Positions 35,730 to 44,615 of a DNA stretch of 64,000 bases are shown piece by piece; the stretch's first letter is position 1; each line of letters begins with the position of its first letter. This DNA comes from CAWARU01 sp963784575 (GTDB taxonomy: Bacteria > Pseudomonadota > Gammaproteobacteria > UBA6186 > Azoamicaceae): contig CAWARU010000002.1 in the NCBI GenBank assembly GCA_963784575.1, forward strand, positions 1 through 64,000. The letters are read 5' to 3'. A program made the translations under genes and the position numbers. Below the pieces are notes generated by a model that saw nothing but the letters and a program-made list of their open reading frames with translations, had not been told where the DNA came from and searched no databases.

Positions 35730-37088
35730 ATGAAAACTTTTGATGAAGCTAGAGCTGTAATTGAAAAAATTAAACAAGAAAAGAAACAAAAACTTAAGAA
35801 GCTTGAAGAGGTGATGCGCATCGCACTACCAGATAAACCAGAGTTCTCTGTAAGCCCAAGAGTAATGTTAGCAGGAGGAGGAGGAGAAGAATTATTTATA
35901 TACCTTGAGTCCGATTCAGACTGTATTGTGCTAGCAGAAACGCTTAAAAAAAATGCAGAGATTCTAGAAAAAATATACCTTGTCGTCGCCTCTAGTAATG
36001 GTCGTAGCTGTAGGGATAAAGTAACTGAAAAAGGTCTTATACCTCTAGCTCTTGCTGTTATGTCTGATAAAACCATGAAATCAATAACAATGTCTCATTT
36101 TAATATGAATGTGAATGTGATGGAAGTCATTAGTGATGCGTTGCGTACCAATTCTACTTTAAAAGAAATGGAAATATCTTATTGTAAATTGGAGGATTTG
36201 GGTGCAATAGCCCTTGCTCCTGGCCTCAAAGCAAACTCTGGCTTGGAATCCTTAGATATTAGAGGCTGTAGGATTGGTGCTCTGGGTACTAAAGGGCTGT
36301 CGGAAGCACTTCGCTCGAATAGAACACTAAAAGGATTAACCATGAACCAAAATATGATAGGTGACCTTGGTGCTGAATTTTTAGGTGAAGCATTTAAAGC
36401 CAATAATAGTCTTACTTCACTAGAAGTTAATAATTGTGCAATTGGAGCACTAGGGGCAATCGCTTTAGGGAACGCTTTAAAAATAAATCGAGGTCTTCAG
36501 AAAATAGATCTTACAAATAATCCCATAGGAGACATCGGAATTACGGCTATAAATGAAATGCTCAAAATCAATCAGAGTTTACGTTCGGTATCATTGTGGT
36601 ATCAAGAGATGTCAGGTCATATTTTGGCTGAAGTTCATGCAAAATTAAAACTCAATGAACAAATTAGTCAATTACCCAAAAAAGACCCAGCTATTCTTTC
36701 TTTTTCGCAGAGTTCAAAATTAGTAGAAAAAAGTGGCGACTTGACTGTGAATATCGCAGTGCGACGCGTTCGTGATCTTGGAGCGTTAATACCTGTATTA
36801 GAAAAGTGCATGATTGAGGATGATAAAAATGTTCTACCAGAACCCGAATTAGCATTGCTTCGCGCTGCAGCGACTGGTGACGTTGATAGCATGGAGAAAC
36901 TCATAAAATTGGTAAAAGACCTTGATATCAATCATGTCGGAAGTTGTGGAAATACAGCTCTTATGCTGGCAGGGAAAAATAGTCAAGAGGCCGCTTATGA
37001 ATTCTTGCTTAAGGCTGGAGCCTTGGAGCCGAAGGAAGCGAGCGAAAAAGTTGACTACAAGCAAAAGACAGGAAGCAAATTTGTATAG
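35730..37088 (+). CDS. Leucine-rich repeat plus ankyrin protein, candidate effector
   Basis: The 452-residue protein has a charged N-terminal helix (about 1-30) and then RNI-type leucine-rich repeats between about residues 110 and 300. These have a period of about 28 (patterns such as LESLDIRGCRIGALGTKGLS and LTSLEVNNCAIGALGAIALG). The C-terminal part from about 370 contains ankyrin-type helices (LLRAAATGDVDSMEKLI and GNTALMLAGKNSQEAAYEFL). RNI-type repeats are mainly a eukaryotic fold and occur in translocated bacterial proteins. There is no signal peptide. Palindromes upstream may control it. Binding partners are unknown. Confidence 0.82.
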   Translation: MKTFDEARAVIEKIKQEKKQKLKKLEEVMRIALPDKPEFSVSPRVMLAGGGGEELFIYLESDSDCIVLAETLKKNAEILEKIYLVVASSNGRSCRDKVTEKGLIPLALAVMSDKTMKSITMSHFNMNVNVMEVISDALRTNSTLKEMEISYCKLEDLGAIALAPGLKANSGLESLDIRGCRIGALGTKGLSEALRSNRTLKGLTMNQNMIGDLGAEFLGEAFKANNSLTSLEVNNCAIGALGAIALGNALKINRGLQKIDLTNNPIGDIGITAINEMLKINQSLRSVSLWYQEMSGHILAEVHAKLKLNEQISQLPKKDPAILSFSQSSKLVEKSGDLTVNIAVRRVRDLGALIPVLEKCMIEDDKNVLPEPELALLRAAATGDVDSMEKLIKLVKDLDINHVGSCGNTALMLAGKNSQEAAYEFLLKAGALEPKEASEKVDYKQKTGSKFV

Positions 37089-37139
37089 AATTATTGAAGA
37101 TTCAATACAGAATTAGTATCAGTATCCGTGAAGCACAAA

Positions 37140-37667
37140 CTATTGGATGTCAAAACCTTGATTGATAGCGGAAAACATCTGGTAAAAACCAGACAGTACT
37201 ACGATTTCAATAAAGCCCTGAATACCATAGAAAGCAATCGCTTCTTGCTGGATATGTTCTGGAATATTTTGCCAAGTAAGCGTTGATTGCAAAATCAGAG
37301 CAGCGAGTCGATAGGGATCAGGAAACTCTTGGTTTTGAATTCCTTTAGTTTTTAATACGTCTATCAGAGATTGAGGCATGCCAGAATTTAGGGCATGCTT
37401 CATGTGATTTTGCCACTCAAAATTTGATTTAGTATATTTTGCAACTGAAAGAACAATAAATTGATAGACATCTCGGGGCAAATGGCCTTGGAACTTGAGA
37501 TAAAACCCCAATTCTTCTATTTTCTGGCAAAGTTCAGGATGGTTCATTAAAGCTACATAGGGACCGCCAAAATCGGCGCCCTGCCCTTTTCGCTTGGCAA
37601 TCATAGAGTCATAGAGTATTTTCTCATCAGAATTTAGCTTATTTGCATCAAAACCTAATTTAGCCAA
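37140..37667 (-). CDS. Carboxymuconolactone decarboxylase family protein
   Basis: The 175-residue protein matches the CMD/AhpD-like fold: GGPYVALMNHPELCQKIEEL, then FIVLSVAKYTKSNFEWQNHM with Glu84 and His88 in the family's E...H arrangement. The CxxC redox pair of AhpD is absent, so peroxidase activity is unlikely and a decarboxylase- or hydrolase-type role fits better. AAGGAGC precedes the start. It lies 36 bp downstream of the ThDP enzyme gene on the same strand, so the two probably form an operon acting on a related substrate. Confidence 0.78.
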   Translation of the reverse strand: MAKLGFDANKLNSDEKILYDSMIAKRKGQGADFGGPYVALMNHPELCQKIEELGFYLKFQGHLPRDVYQFIVLSVAKYTKSNFEWQNHMKHALNSGMPQSLIDVLKTKGIQNQEFPDPYRLAALILQSTLTWQNIPEHIQQEAIAFYGIQGFIEIVVLSGFYQMFSAINQGFDIQ

Positions 37668-37703
37668 AATTTAGCTCCTTATATACGCATGATCATCACA
37701 GAT

Positions 37704-39481
37704 CTATTCATGATAGGACCAGGCCGCACTTGCAGCAGACCAGTCTAGCACAGGAGTTTTACAATGTTTGTCAGATTTAACATCAATGACTGTCGGTCCA
37801 TTATTCTTGAGCGCTGCTGCGAAGGCATCCTGCAAAAGAGCAGGATCTGTTACTGTAATGCCATTGCCGCCAAGTGATCTGGAAAAGCCAGCCCAGTCTG
37901 AATCAGGAAGCGATGTCAGATGGTCAGGTACTGGGCCTTCTGAGTGAACACGCAACCAAACATTCCCAAGGGACGCATTATTGATGACGACATAAATGAT
38001 ATTCAATTGGTAGTGCGCTGCAGTTGCAATTTCAAGCCCCTCCATGCGCATGCAACCATCTCCGGAAATCACTGCAACCACTTTATCGGGTTTTGCGCAC
38101 TTTATTCCAACAGCGGCAGGTATTGCCCAACCCATGGGTCTAGGTTTGTGGCTGAAATGTAGGTGAAAGGTTTATAAGCAGTCCAATAATGTCCTGAAAA
38201 AGCGCGATGGGCACCAGAATCTACCACCAAGATTGTCTCTCTTGGCATTGCCTTGCGCAGTTCTGATATTATACGAGCTGGATGGATAGGCTTTGCAGAA
38301 CTCGTGGTATTCTCTATATCTTGCAATCGAGGTTTTGAAGCAATACTTTTCAGCAATGTGCTGCGCAGCTCTTTTGTTGCATCAAGATCAGCTGCAATTT
38401 TATCTATTTCAGTTATCAAAAAATGCAAATAGGTTCCCGCATCTCCAATAATTACGCTACCGCACAATTGATTCACTAATGCAAAAGGGCTGATGTTGAC
38501 ATTAATCGTTTTTTTTGGATTAAGCTTCAATGCCCAATGCATAGTGTCTCGTTCATTTAAACCTGACCCAAGCACCAATAATAAATCCGGTGGGTTATCA
38601 AGCAGCGCAACTTTAGCATGATGGCTGCCAGCGTAACCAAAAACACCCAGAGAGTTTGGGTGATCTTCTGGGAAAATACCTTTTGCACGCAAAGTTGTGG
38701 CTACTGGTATTGTAAAACGCTCAGAAAAAAATATCAGATCTTGAGCCGCTTTTTCATTACTAATTCCTGATCCTATTAACATGACAATATGCGCAACATT
38801 ATGAACATCTTTTTCAGGACTTTCAGAACTTTCAGGGTTTTCAAGTGTTTTAGGAATTTTTGCGGTAAAATGCTCGAGAGATTTGACGGCAGAATCTCTA
38901 GACAAAATCTTCGCATGAGAAATATCTTGGGGAATAGCTTCATAAACTGCGTCAAGGACCGCAACCTGGCTATCTTTAGGAATCGATAGGTGAACAGGGC
39001 CTTTTGGAAGCGCTTGCATGTGGATCATTGCGCTTTGCAATAAATGATGCAAGTTTTTTGGATTATCGATAGAGCTGCTGTAGTGGGTAATTTGCTTTAC
39101 AGTACTGACATCATTCAAAGTTTGGCTGCTCGCATCTTGGAACATGCCATAACCTTCATAAGACGTTGCGACTTCACCACTCATCACTAAAATGGGCGAT
39201 CCATCAGACTGTGCTGTTTCAATAGCCGTGATGGCATTACCTAATCCCGGACCACCGATACAAAGCGCTGCGCCAAATTTTTGGCTTGCCCGGGCATAAC
39301 CATCTGCCATATAAGCTGCACCGCTTTCTTTAGCAGCAACAATCGGTTTAATGTAGCTTTGACGCCCAAGTGCTGGTAAAAAAGGATCAATTAATCCCCC
39401 TGGCACCATAAAGAGATGATCAATTTTTTCTTTGGCCAAAGCATCGAGAATGAAATCTGTTCCAAGCACAGTATTACTCAC
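37704..39481 (-). CDS. ThDP-dependent enzyme (acetolactate synthase-like), frameshifted
   Basis: The N-terminal pyrimidine-binding domain has the catalytic Glu in AAKESGAAYMADGYARA, followed by GGPGLGNAITAIETA. A central domain follows, and the C-terminal ThDP-binding domain has GDGCMRMEGLEIATAAH...NNASLGN. The frame breaks near 38139-38142; one extra base joins TYISATNL to GPMGWAIPAAVG. The corrected protein is about 592 residues, as for the family. The start is GTG 39481. Substrate is not clear: oxalyl-CoA decarboxylase, benzoylformate decarboxylase and acetolactate synthase relatives look alike. The divergent PAS-LuxR gene may regulate it. Confidence 0.82.
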
Positions 39482-39638
39482 ATAGATTAATGTTAATTGG
39501 ATAGCAATACCTAGTGTAAGGTATAGATACTTATAACTTATATTAAGTATACGATGTATTTTTTAAATGATAATAATTGACTTTACACGTATCTCTTATA
39601 ATAGATAACAGAAACTGACGAGAACATCTTTAAAGTGC

Positions 39639-39665
39639 TTGACTATTTAGATTGATCGGTATAAT
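39639..39665 (+). promoter_or_regulatory. Likely sigma-70 promoter of the PAS-LuxR gene
   Basis: TTGACT (39639-39644) and TATAAT (39660-39665) are separated by 15 bases, slightly short of ideal. It lies about 63 bp before ATG 39729, which has AGGAGG upstream. It lies in the gap shared with the divergent ThDP gene. Confidence 0.5.
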
Positions 39666-39728
39666 TTACGGGTTTAATTAAAGATATTTTCTAAATTTGC
39701 TAACTTATGGCTACAGGAGGCATTAAGT

Positions 39729-40425
39729 ATGATCAAACACTCTGCCCAATGTGAACACACTATAGATTATGAGCAAGTACTTAATCACCTACCCGGGATC
39801 TGTTTTATTAAAGATACTAATTTTAAATACATTTATCTGAATCATGCCGCGGTGAACGCTGTCAGGTATATGAAACAAGACGAAATATATGGAAAAACAG
39901 ATTTCGAAATGCCTTGGCCTCATTTAGCAGAAAAATTTATCAGTCAAGATGCGCTTGTCTTAAAAGGCAAGGATTGCTTCACATTAGAGGAAACTCCTAC
40001 AGCAAGAGATGTTCCCACTACAGTTGTTTTGTTGAAAAAAACACCGTTTGTTAGCAGAAATAACAATATTCAGGGCGTTTTTTGTCTAGGCTTTGAACTA
40101 TCAACAGAGAATCATAAAGATCTCATTTCATACCTTGCGATTACGAATTTAAATTATCAGGATTTCGTGATAAATCCCAGTGAACAAAAAAAAAGATTTC
40201 GTATATGGACATTTAAAATTTACCAGAAGACAAGCGCAAGTGATGCATCATCTTCTGCGAGGAAACACTAGCAAATCAATAGCTCAAAAATTGAATATAT
40301 CTTCACGTACAGTGGAATGCTATTTAGAATCTCTCAAGGATAAATTAGAATGCAGCTCTAAAAAGGATGTAATAAACAAAGCCTTCGAAATGGGTTTCGT
40401 AGAACTGATGTTCTGGAAAATGTGA
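39729..40425 (+). CDS. PAS-LuxR transcription regulator split at an A9 run
   Basis: The N-terminal part carries a PAS domain (LNHLPGICFIKDTNFKYIYL, DEIYGKTDFEMPW). In another frame the protein continues with a LuxR-type helix-turn-helix: FTRRQAQVMHHLLRGNTSKS, IAQKLNISSRTVECYLESLK and DKLECSSKKDV. The two parts meet at nine adenines (40186-40194). With eight, they give one protein of about 231 residues. The run could be a sequencing error, or it could allow slippage by polymerase and so phase-variable or partly frameshifted expression. A promoter and AGGAGG are in place. Confidence 0.78.
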
Positions 40426-40541
40426 GATTCGTGCAGACTAAACAAATTTACGTTTATTCTTAAATTTTGCTTGCTCAAGTGCGAGGTTCAGAATTTCGAC
40501 AATAGCTTTATTTCCTACTTTACTGTCATAGTCTATTAGAA

Positions 40542-42063
40542 TTAAAAGAATTGGCCATGCAGTCCTATGGGGATTGTATAGGGTGCATACACGCGCGCCA
40601 ATTCTTTCAATGTTTTTGCCTCCAAAATAAGCAAAAATGCGTTCTTATGGGCAAGATCCATTACAATATTTAGAATGACACCGTCATCTTCTTGGTTCGA
40701 GTTTGGATTTTGTACAAAAAGGGCTTCTCCGGGCAAAACGCCAGGTTCTGTCCAAGTGAGGGTTTCGTCGTTTTCTTAAATCGATCTTGTAAATGGTTCT
40801 GATATCAGGGGGCTTAGACAGAAGCCTTTGATCGGATCCATAGACATATCGATACTTGTGTGCAGTGTATTTTTCGTTAATGCGCGGTAACTCAAGCGGC
40901 AAATCAGACAAAAGTTTGGATTGAATGCATCCATCTGAAATAGACACAGTATATCTTCGAAGATTTGGTAATGGCAGATTTTCTTGGTTCGAAAAATGGT
41001 TAGATAAAAATCCATGTTGAGCGATATCACCTACGATATCAGCATTTGGATACATCACGATATCGAGTATAATGTTATTATCTGCTTCATAGGCGTTCAC
41101 ATGATGGAATGCAAAGAAAGCATCGGGATATTTTATTTTTTTGAGTAATTTTCCTGTTTTTCTGTCGATGATTAAAAAATTTGTACCTCGCTTACAATCC
41201 CAATAATAATTTCGGATAAAGGGCTTGGTCATAAACAGGAGACTGATAGGATTTACCACCAAAGGAAATTCAACTAAAATAATATAGTTTTGGGTTATGG
41301 CAAAGCTATGCATATAGGCTGGATTTTTGACAGGAATTTTGCCAATAGTTTCGCGGCAGGGAATGTTGGGATGATACCGATACACGATATATTTGGTGTT
41401 TAATCCAAAATCGACCAGATAATTGAATTGTTCCCCTGTTTGGCCATCCGTTCTGATGTGTGCTGAATCAAAAATATTTCGTTTTGGGAGTCGATCTTGA
41501 AATTCTAGGGCTCCCAAGGTATCTACCGTTTTTAAATCGAATCTGACCGGCAGAGGTGTTTCTGTTAAGGCAATATACTGTTCTGCAACTTTGGCGACAG
41601 TAACGTCTGCATTTTGAAGCACGGCATACGTATTGAATTGAAAGAATGATTTAAGTCTATCTAATATTGGATGTGGTGTGATGGAGTCGAAGCCAAGAAA
41701 GTCGATGCTGCCTTTGATAAATACAGTTTTGTACGCGTCTGTCCTCAAAAATTTATTGCTATACTGCACCCTGCCCTGCTGAAAGGAAAAGGCATGCAAC
41801 ATGGCTAGGCCATCAAACCAGTGTGCTTGTTTTTTATGATTAATTTCAACTGAAACAGGTTCATTTCTGACAAAAGTGCCCTCAAGCCAGGTGGGAATAC
41901 TGCCTTGTACCATTAATTCTTTTTGGGTAGACTCTTCATTAATGGGGAGTGTAACAGTGAATTCTTGGGTACTGTGATTTTCGATCATACGAGCAGCGCA
42001 TCCGGCAAGGCCAATGAAACAGCAAATGAAAAAGTAAAAAAATGAGATTAATCGAATCAACAT
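40542..42063 (-). CDS. Carotenoid oxygenase-like lipoprotein, frameshifted
   Basis: The family cleaves carotenoids or stilbenes at an iron centre held by four histidines. I see candidates in FDSAHIRTD, AYMHSFAIT, FAFHHVNAY and the C-terminal GLHGQF. The N terminus MLIRLISFFYFFICCFIGLA followed by GC is a lipoprotein signal with a lipobox (LAGC), so the enzyme would be membrane-anchored outside the cytoplasm. An upstream in-frame ATG at 42102 is less likely. The frame breaks at an A4 run (40771-40774 on the minus strand) with one base too many. Corrected, it reads DLRNDETLTWTEPGVLPGEA to the stop at 40542, about 506 residues. Outer-membrane or periplasmic location is unusual for this mostly soluble family. 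Confidence 0.8.
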
Positions 42064-42221
42064 CCCAAAATCCCTGTACATAGTTGATCCTTGAATATTC
42101 ACTCTTTATTATTAATTTTAGCAAAGATCCTATAATATACTGAGAATTTAATGTATAATAAGCAATTTAGCTAGTTAATAAATTGATAAATATATAATTC
42201 TAAAGTAATACCGGAGGTAAA

Positions 42222-43850
42222 ATGGCTAGTCTTATCGATGCAATCATTACAGATAAATTATCTATAGCACTTAAATCCAGAACAGCGCCTCAAACACCCA
42301 TAAAAAGTGTAGGAACACCTAAACATAGCAGAAAAATAGCAGAAACATCAGATAAACTTATGTCTGATGCCGTAAAGAATGTCAGCGTAAACCATGCTGA
42401 GATGCTAAAAGCAGCACAGAATGGGGATAGAGAGGCCCAATATCAAATTGCGATGAATTATCTTGGAGCCTCTGGGGTATCCCCTATCAAAAAAGGAGAT
42501 TCTTCTTCCTGGATAGGGTTTTATTGGCTAAGAAAGGCGGCAGAATTGGGACATGCAGCAGCACAGAGTGATATGGGAAGCTATTTAATCTGTGGCGTTG
42601 CACTGAAGCGAGATCCGTTTGAGGCAGAAAAATGGTTCAGGATAGCTGCAGAACAAGGTTATGTGAATGCACAATTCAATCTTGGCATGATGCTGAAAGA
42701 TGGCGATGGTGTTCCAAGAAACTATAAAGAGGCTGCAGAATGGTTTAAAAGAGCATCGATTGAAGAAGATTCGGAAGCAATTGACGAATACAAAGAATGC
42801 CTTGAATTGGCGGCACAAGAAATTCAGAAAAAACAAAGTGACATTTTACGCAGTGCATTGATAGATATTAAAAAGCTAATCCTGGATGGATCGGGAAAAA
42901 GAAATGTTTTACTTGAAAATCTGAAAGCCATTATGCTCCAGTTGAATGGCTACAAAATGGTAATCGAAAAAAGCCTGGGGCAAGAATTAGAAGGCAGAAA
43001 GCTGCAAAAGGCTATGCGGTTTGCTGCTGCAAAAATATTAAAGTTCAATGAATTTTGCTGTGTCGCAGAAGAGTTGATTGAGGTTTTTCTTGAAATCAGT
43101 GCGAGACTGAAGCTAAATTTCGATCTTAAGAGTTTATCAGAAGATGAAAAGTTTTGCGAGTTTTACTACAAAATTAAAAAAGCAGATCAATTAAAAAGGG
43201 CCCGCGATTTCGATGAAAGAGAGTCTAAGATACAGAAAGAAAAATTGTTGGCAGGCGTAAAGCCCATTCTATTTCAAGCTTTTCAACCGCAAATTGGCGA
43301 GAAATCAGGAGGATATACGAGAGTGGTCTTTGATTGTGTAAATGAATTTAGAAAAAGGGCTGAATCTGGTGATGCTGAAAAACAACTGGCATTGGCAGAT
43401 TATCTCATGCAAGGTTCAAAAGTGAATAAATTGGAAGGTGTAAAATGGTATTTTGCTGCTGCAAGGCAAGGAAATGCAATTGCTGCGTATCGTCTTGGAT
43501 ACCATTTTGACGAGTATTCTGATTCAAAATCTAAATCTAAATATTTGGAACTTGCAGAAAAATGGTATCTCAAATCCGCGCTTCATGGTTATGCGATTGC
43601 TTACAATAATCTTGGCAGATTGACTGAAGTGTATCGAAATGATCTAAAAAAAGCAGCATATTATTACGAAAAAGCGGCACTCATGGGTTGCTCCGCTGGG
43701 CAATATAATATGGGACGACTTTATGAGTATGGCATGGGTGTTGAACTCAATCTAGAAAATGCGGAAGACTGGTATCGAAAAGCTATTGAGAATGGGTATA
43801 AAGTAACTTCAGAACAACGAGAACAATTTTTCGCCAAGCGTAACTTATAA
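42222..43850 (+). CDS. Sel1-repeat protein with two repeat blocks
   Basis: The 542-residue protein has a Lys/Ser/Thr-rich N terminus and a first Sel1 block (about 65-195; LRKAAELGHAAAQSDMGSYL, FRIAAEQGYVNAQFNLGMML). A helical, repeat-free middle follows (about 195-375). The second Sel1 block (about 380-535) has YFAAARQGNAIAAYRLGYHF and YEKAALMGCSAGQYNMGRLY. GGAGG precedes the ATG. No signal peptide is seen. Sel1 proteins in Legionella relatives affect host trafficking; a role here is inference. Confidence 0.85.
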   Translation: MASLIDAIITDKLSIALKSRTAPQTPIKSVGTPKHSRKIAETSDKLMSDAVKNVSVNHAEMLKAAQNGDREAQYQIAMNYLGASGVSPIKKGDSSSWIGFYWLRKAAELGHAAAQSDMGSYLICGVALKRDPFEAEKWFRIAAEQGYVNAQFNLGMMLKDGDGVPRNYKEAAEWFKRASIEEDSEAIDEYKECLELAAQEIQKKQSDILRSALIDIKKLILDGSGKRNVLLENLKAIMLQLNGYKMVIEKSLGQELEGRKLQKAMRFAAAKILKFNEFCCVAEELIEVFLEISARLKLNFDLKSLSEDEKFCEFYYKIKKADQLKRARDFDERESKIQKEKLLAGVKPILFQAFQPQIGEKSGGYTRVVFDCVNEFRKRAESGDAEKQLALADYLMQGSKVNKLEGVKWYFAAARQGNAIAAYRLGYHFDEYSDSKSKSKYLELAEKWYLKSALHGYAIAYNNLGRLTEVYRNDLKKAAYYYEKAALMGCSAGQYNMGRLYEYGMGVELNLENAEDWYRKAIENGYKVTSEQREQFFAKRNL

Positions 43851-44099
43851 TTTTCTATGATACCTGTGTTATTTACCTACATATTTCAGTATAGTAACTA
43901 TTTATTTAAAATAATAATAACCATAGACTATATATAAATACAGTTCATATTGCATATTGTATTATAGAAAGTTAAACATTGTATGAATACCATTCAACTA
44001 TAGCCAATGAAGTGGCGATCTTTTATAATAAACTATTGCCTATACAGGCTAAATCCTTGTTTTAAGTTTTTGATTTCGAGAAATTCGTGGAGAACATAT

Positions 44100-44608
44100 A
44101 TGACCGATAAATCAGATAAAAAAGAGCAAACACTCACTGTACACAGAATTTATACTAAAAGCAGCCTTTTTGAAGCTGTGCCAATGACCCTTGCCATCTT
44201 AAAGACCCCCCTGCCCCAACTGTTGATATGCAAACACAGGTTAATTATCAGGCACGAGAAGAAGAGAACGATCTCTATGAAGCGGTGTTACATATTCAGC
44301 TCGTTGCCAAGGTTTCAGGCAATTTGTTATGGCGGCAGCAAATTCAAGTAGCAGGCCTTTATACGGTGAAAGGATTTGCAGAAGAACAAATTAAGCATAT
44401 TTTAAATGGGCATTGTATGAACCAGCTCTACCCTTATGCTTGCGCTGCTCTTTCTGCAGCAACCACACAAGCAGGTTTTCCAGCAATGTATCTCACTCCC
44501 TTAAATTTTGACGCTTTATATCGTGAGCAGCTTAAGAATGAGGAAAAACAGACACGAGAACAGGCCGTGGAACACGCAGCAAAGGCGGGAGAAGCTATTT
44601 CGCATTGA
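44100..44608 (+). CDS. secB: Protein-export chaperone SecB, frameshifted
   Basis: SecB keeps preproteins unfolded and hands them to SecA. The frame begins MTDKSDKKEQTLTVHRIYTK and continues in a second frame with VDMQTQVNYQAREEENDLYE, VLHIQLVAKVSGNLLWRQQI, the family motif QVAGLYTVKGF, LYPYACAALSAATTQAGFP and LTPLNFDALY. The two frames meet between 44195 and 44211, where one base is missing. Corrected length is about 169 residues, as expected. Proteobacteria usually keep secB, so I judge the break a sequence error. Its stop lies 7 bp from that of the convergent ankyrin gene. Confidence 0.85.
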
Positions 44609-44615
44609 GCATCAA

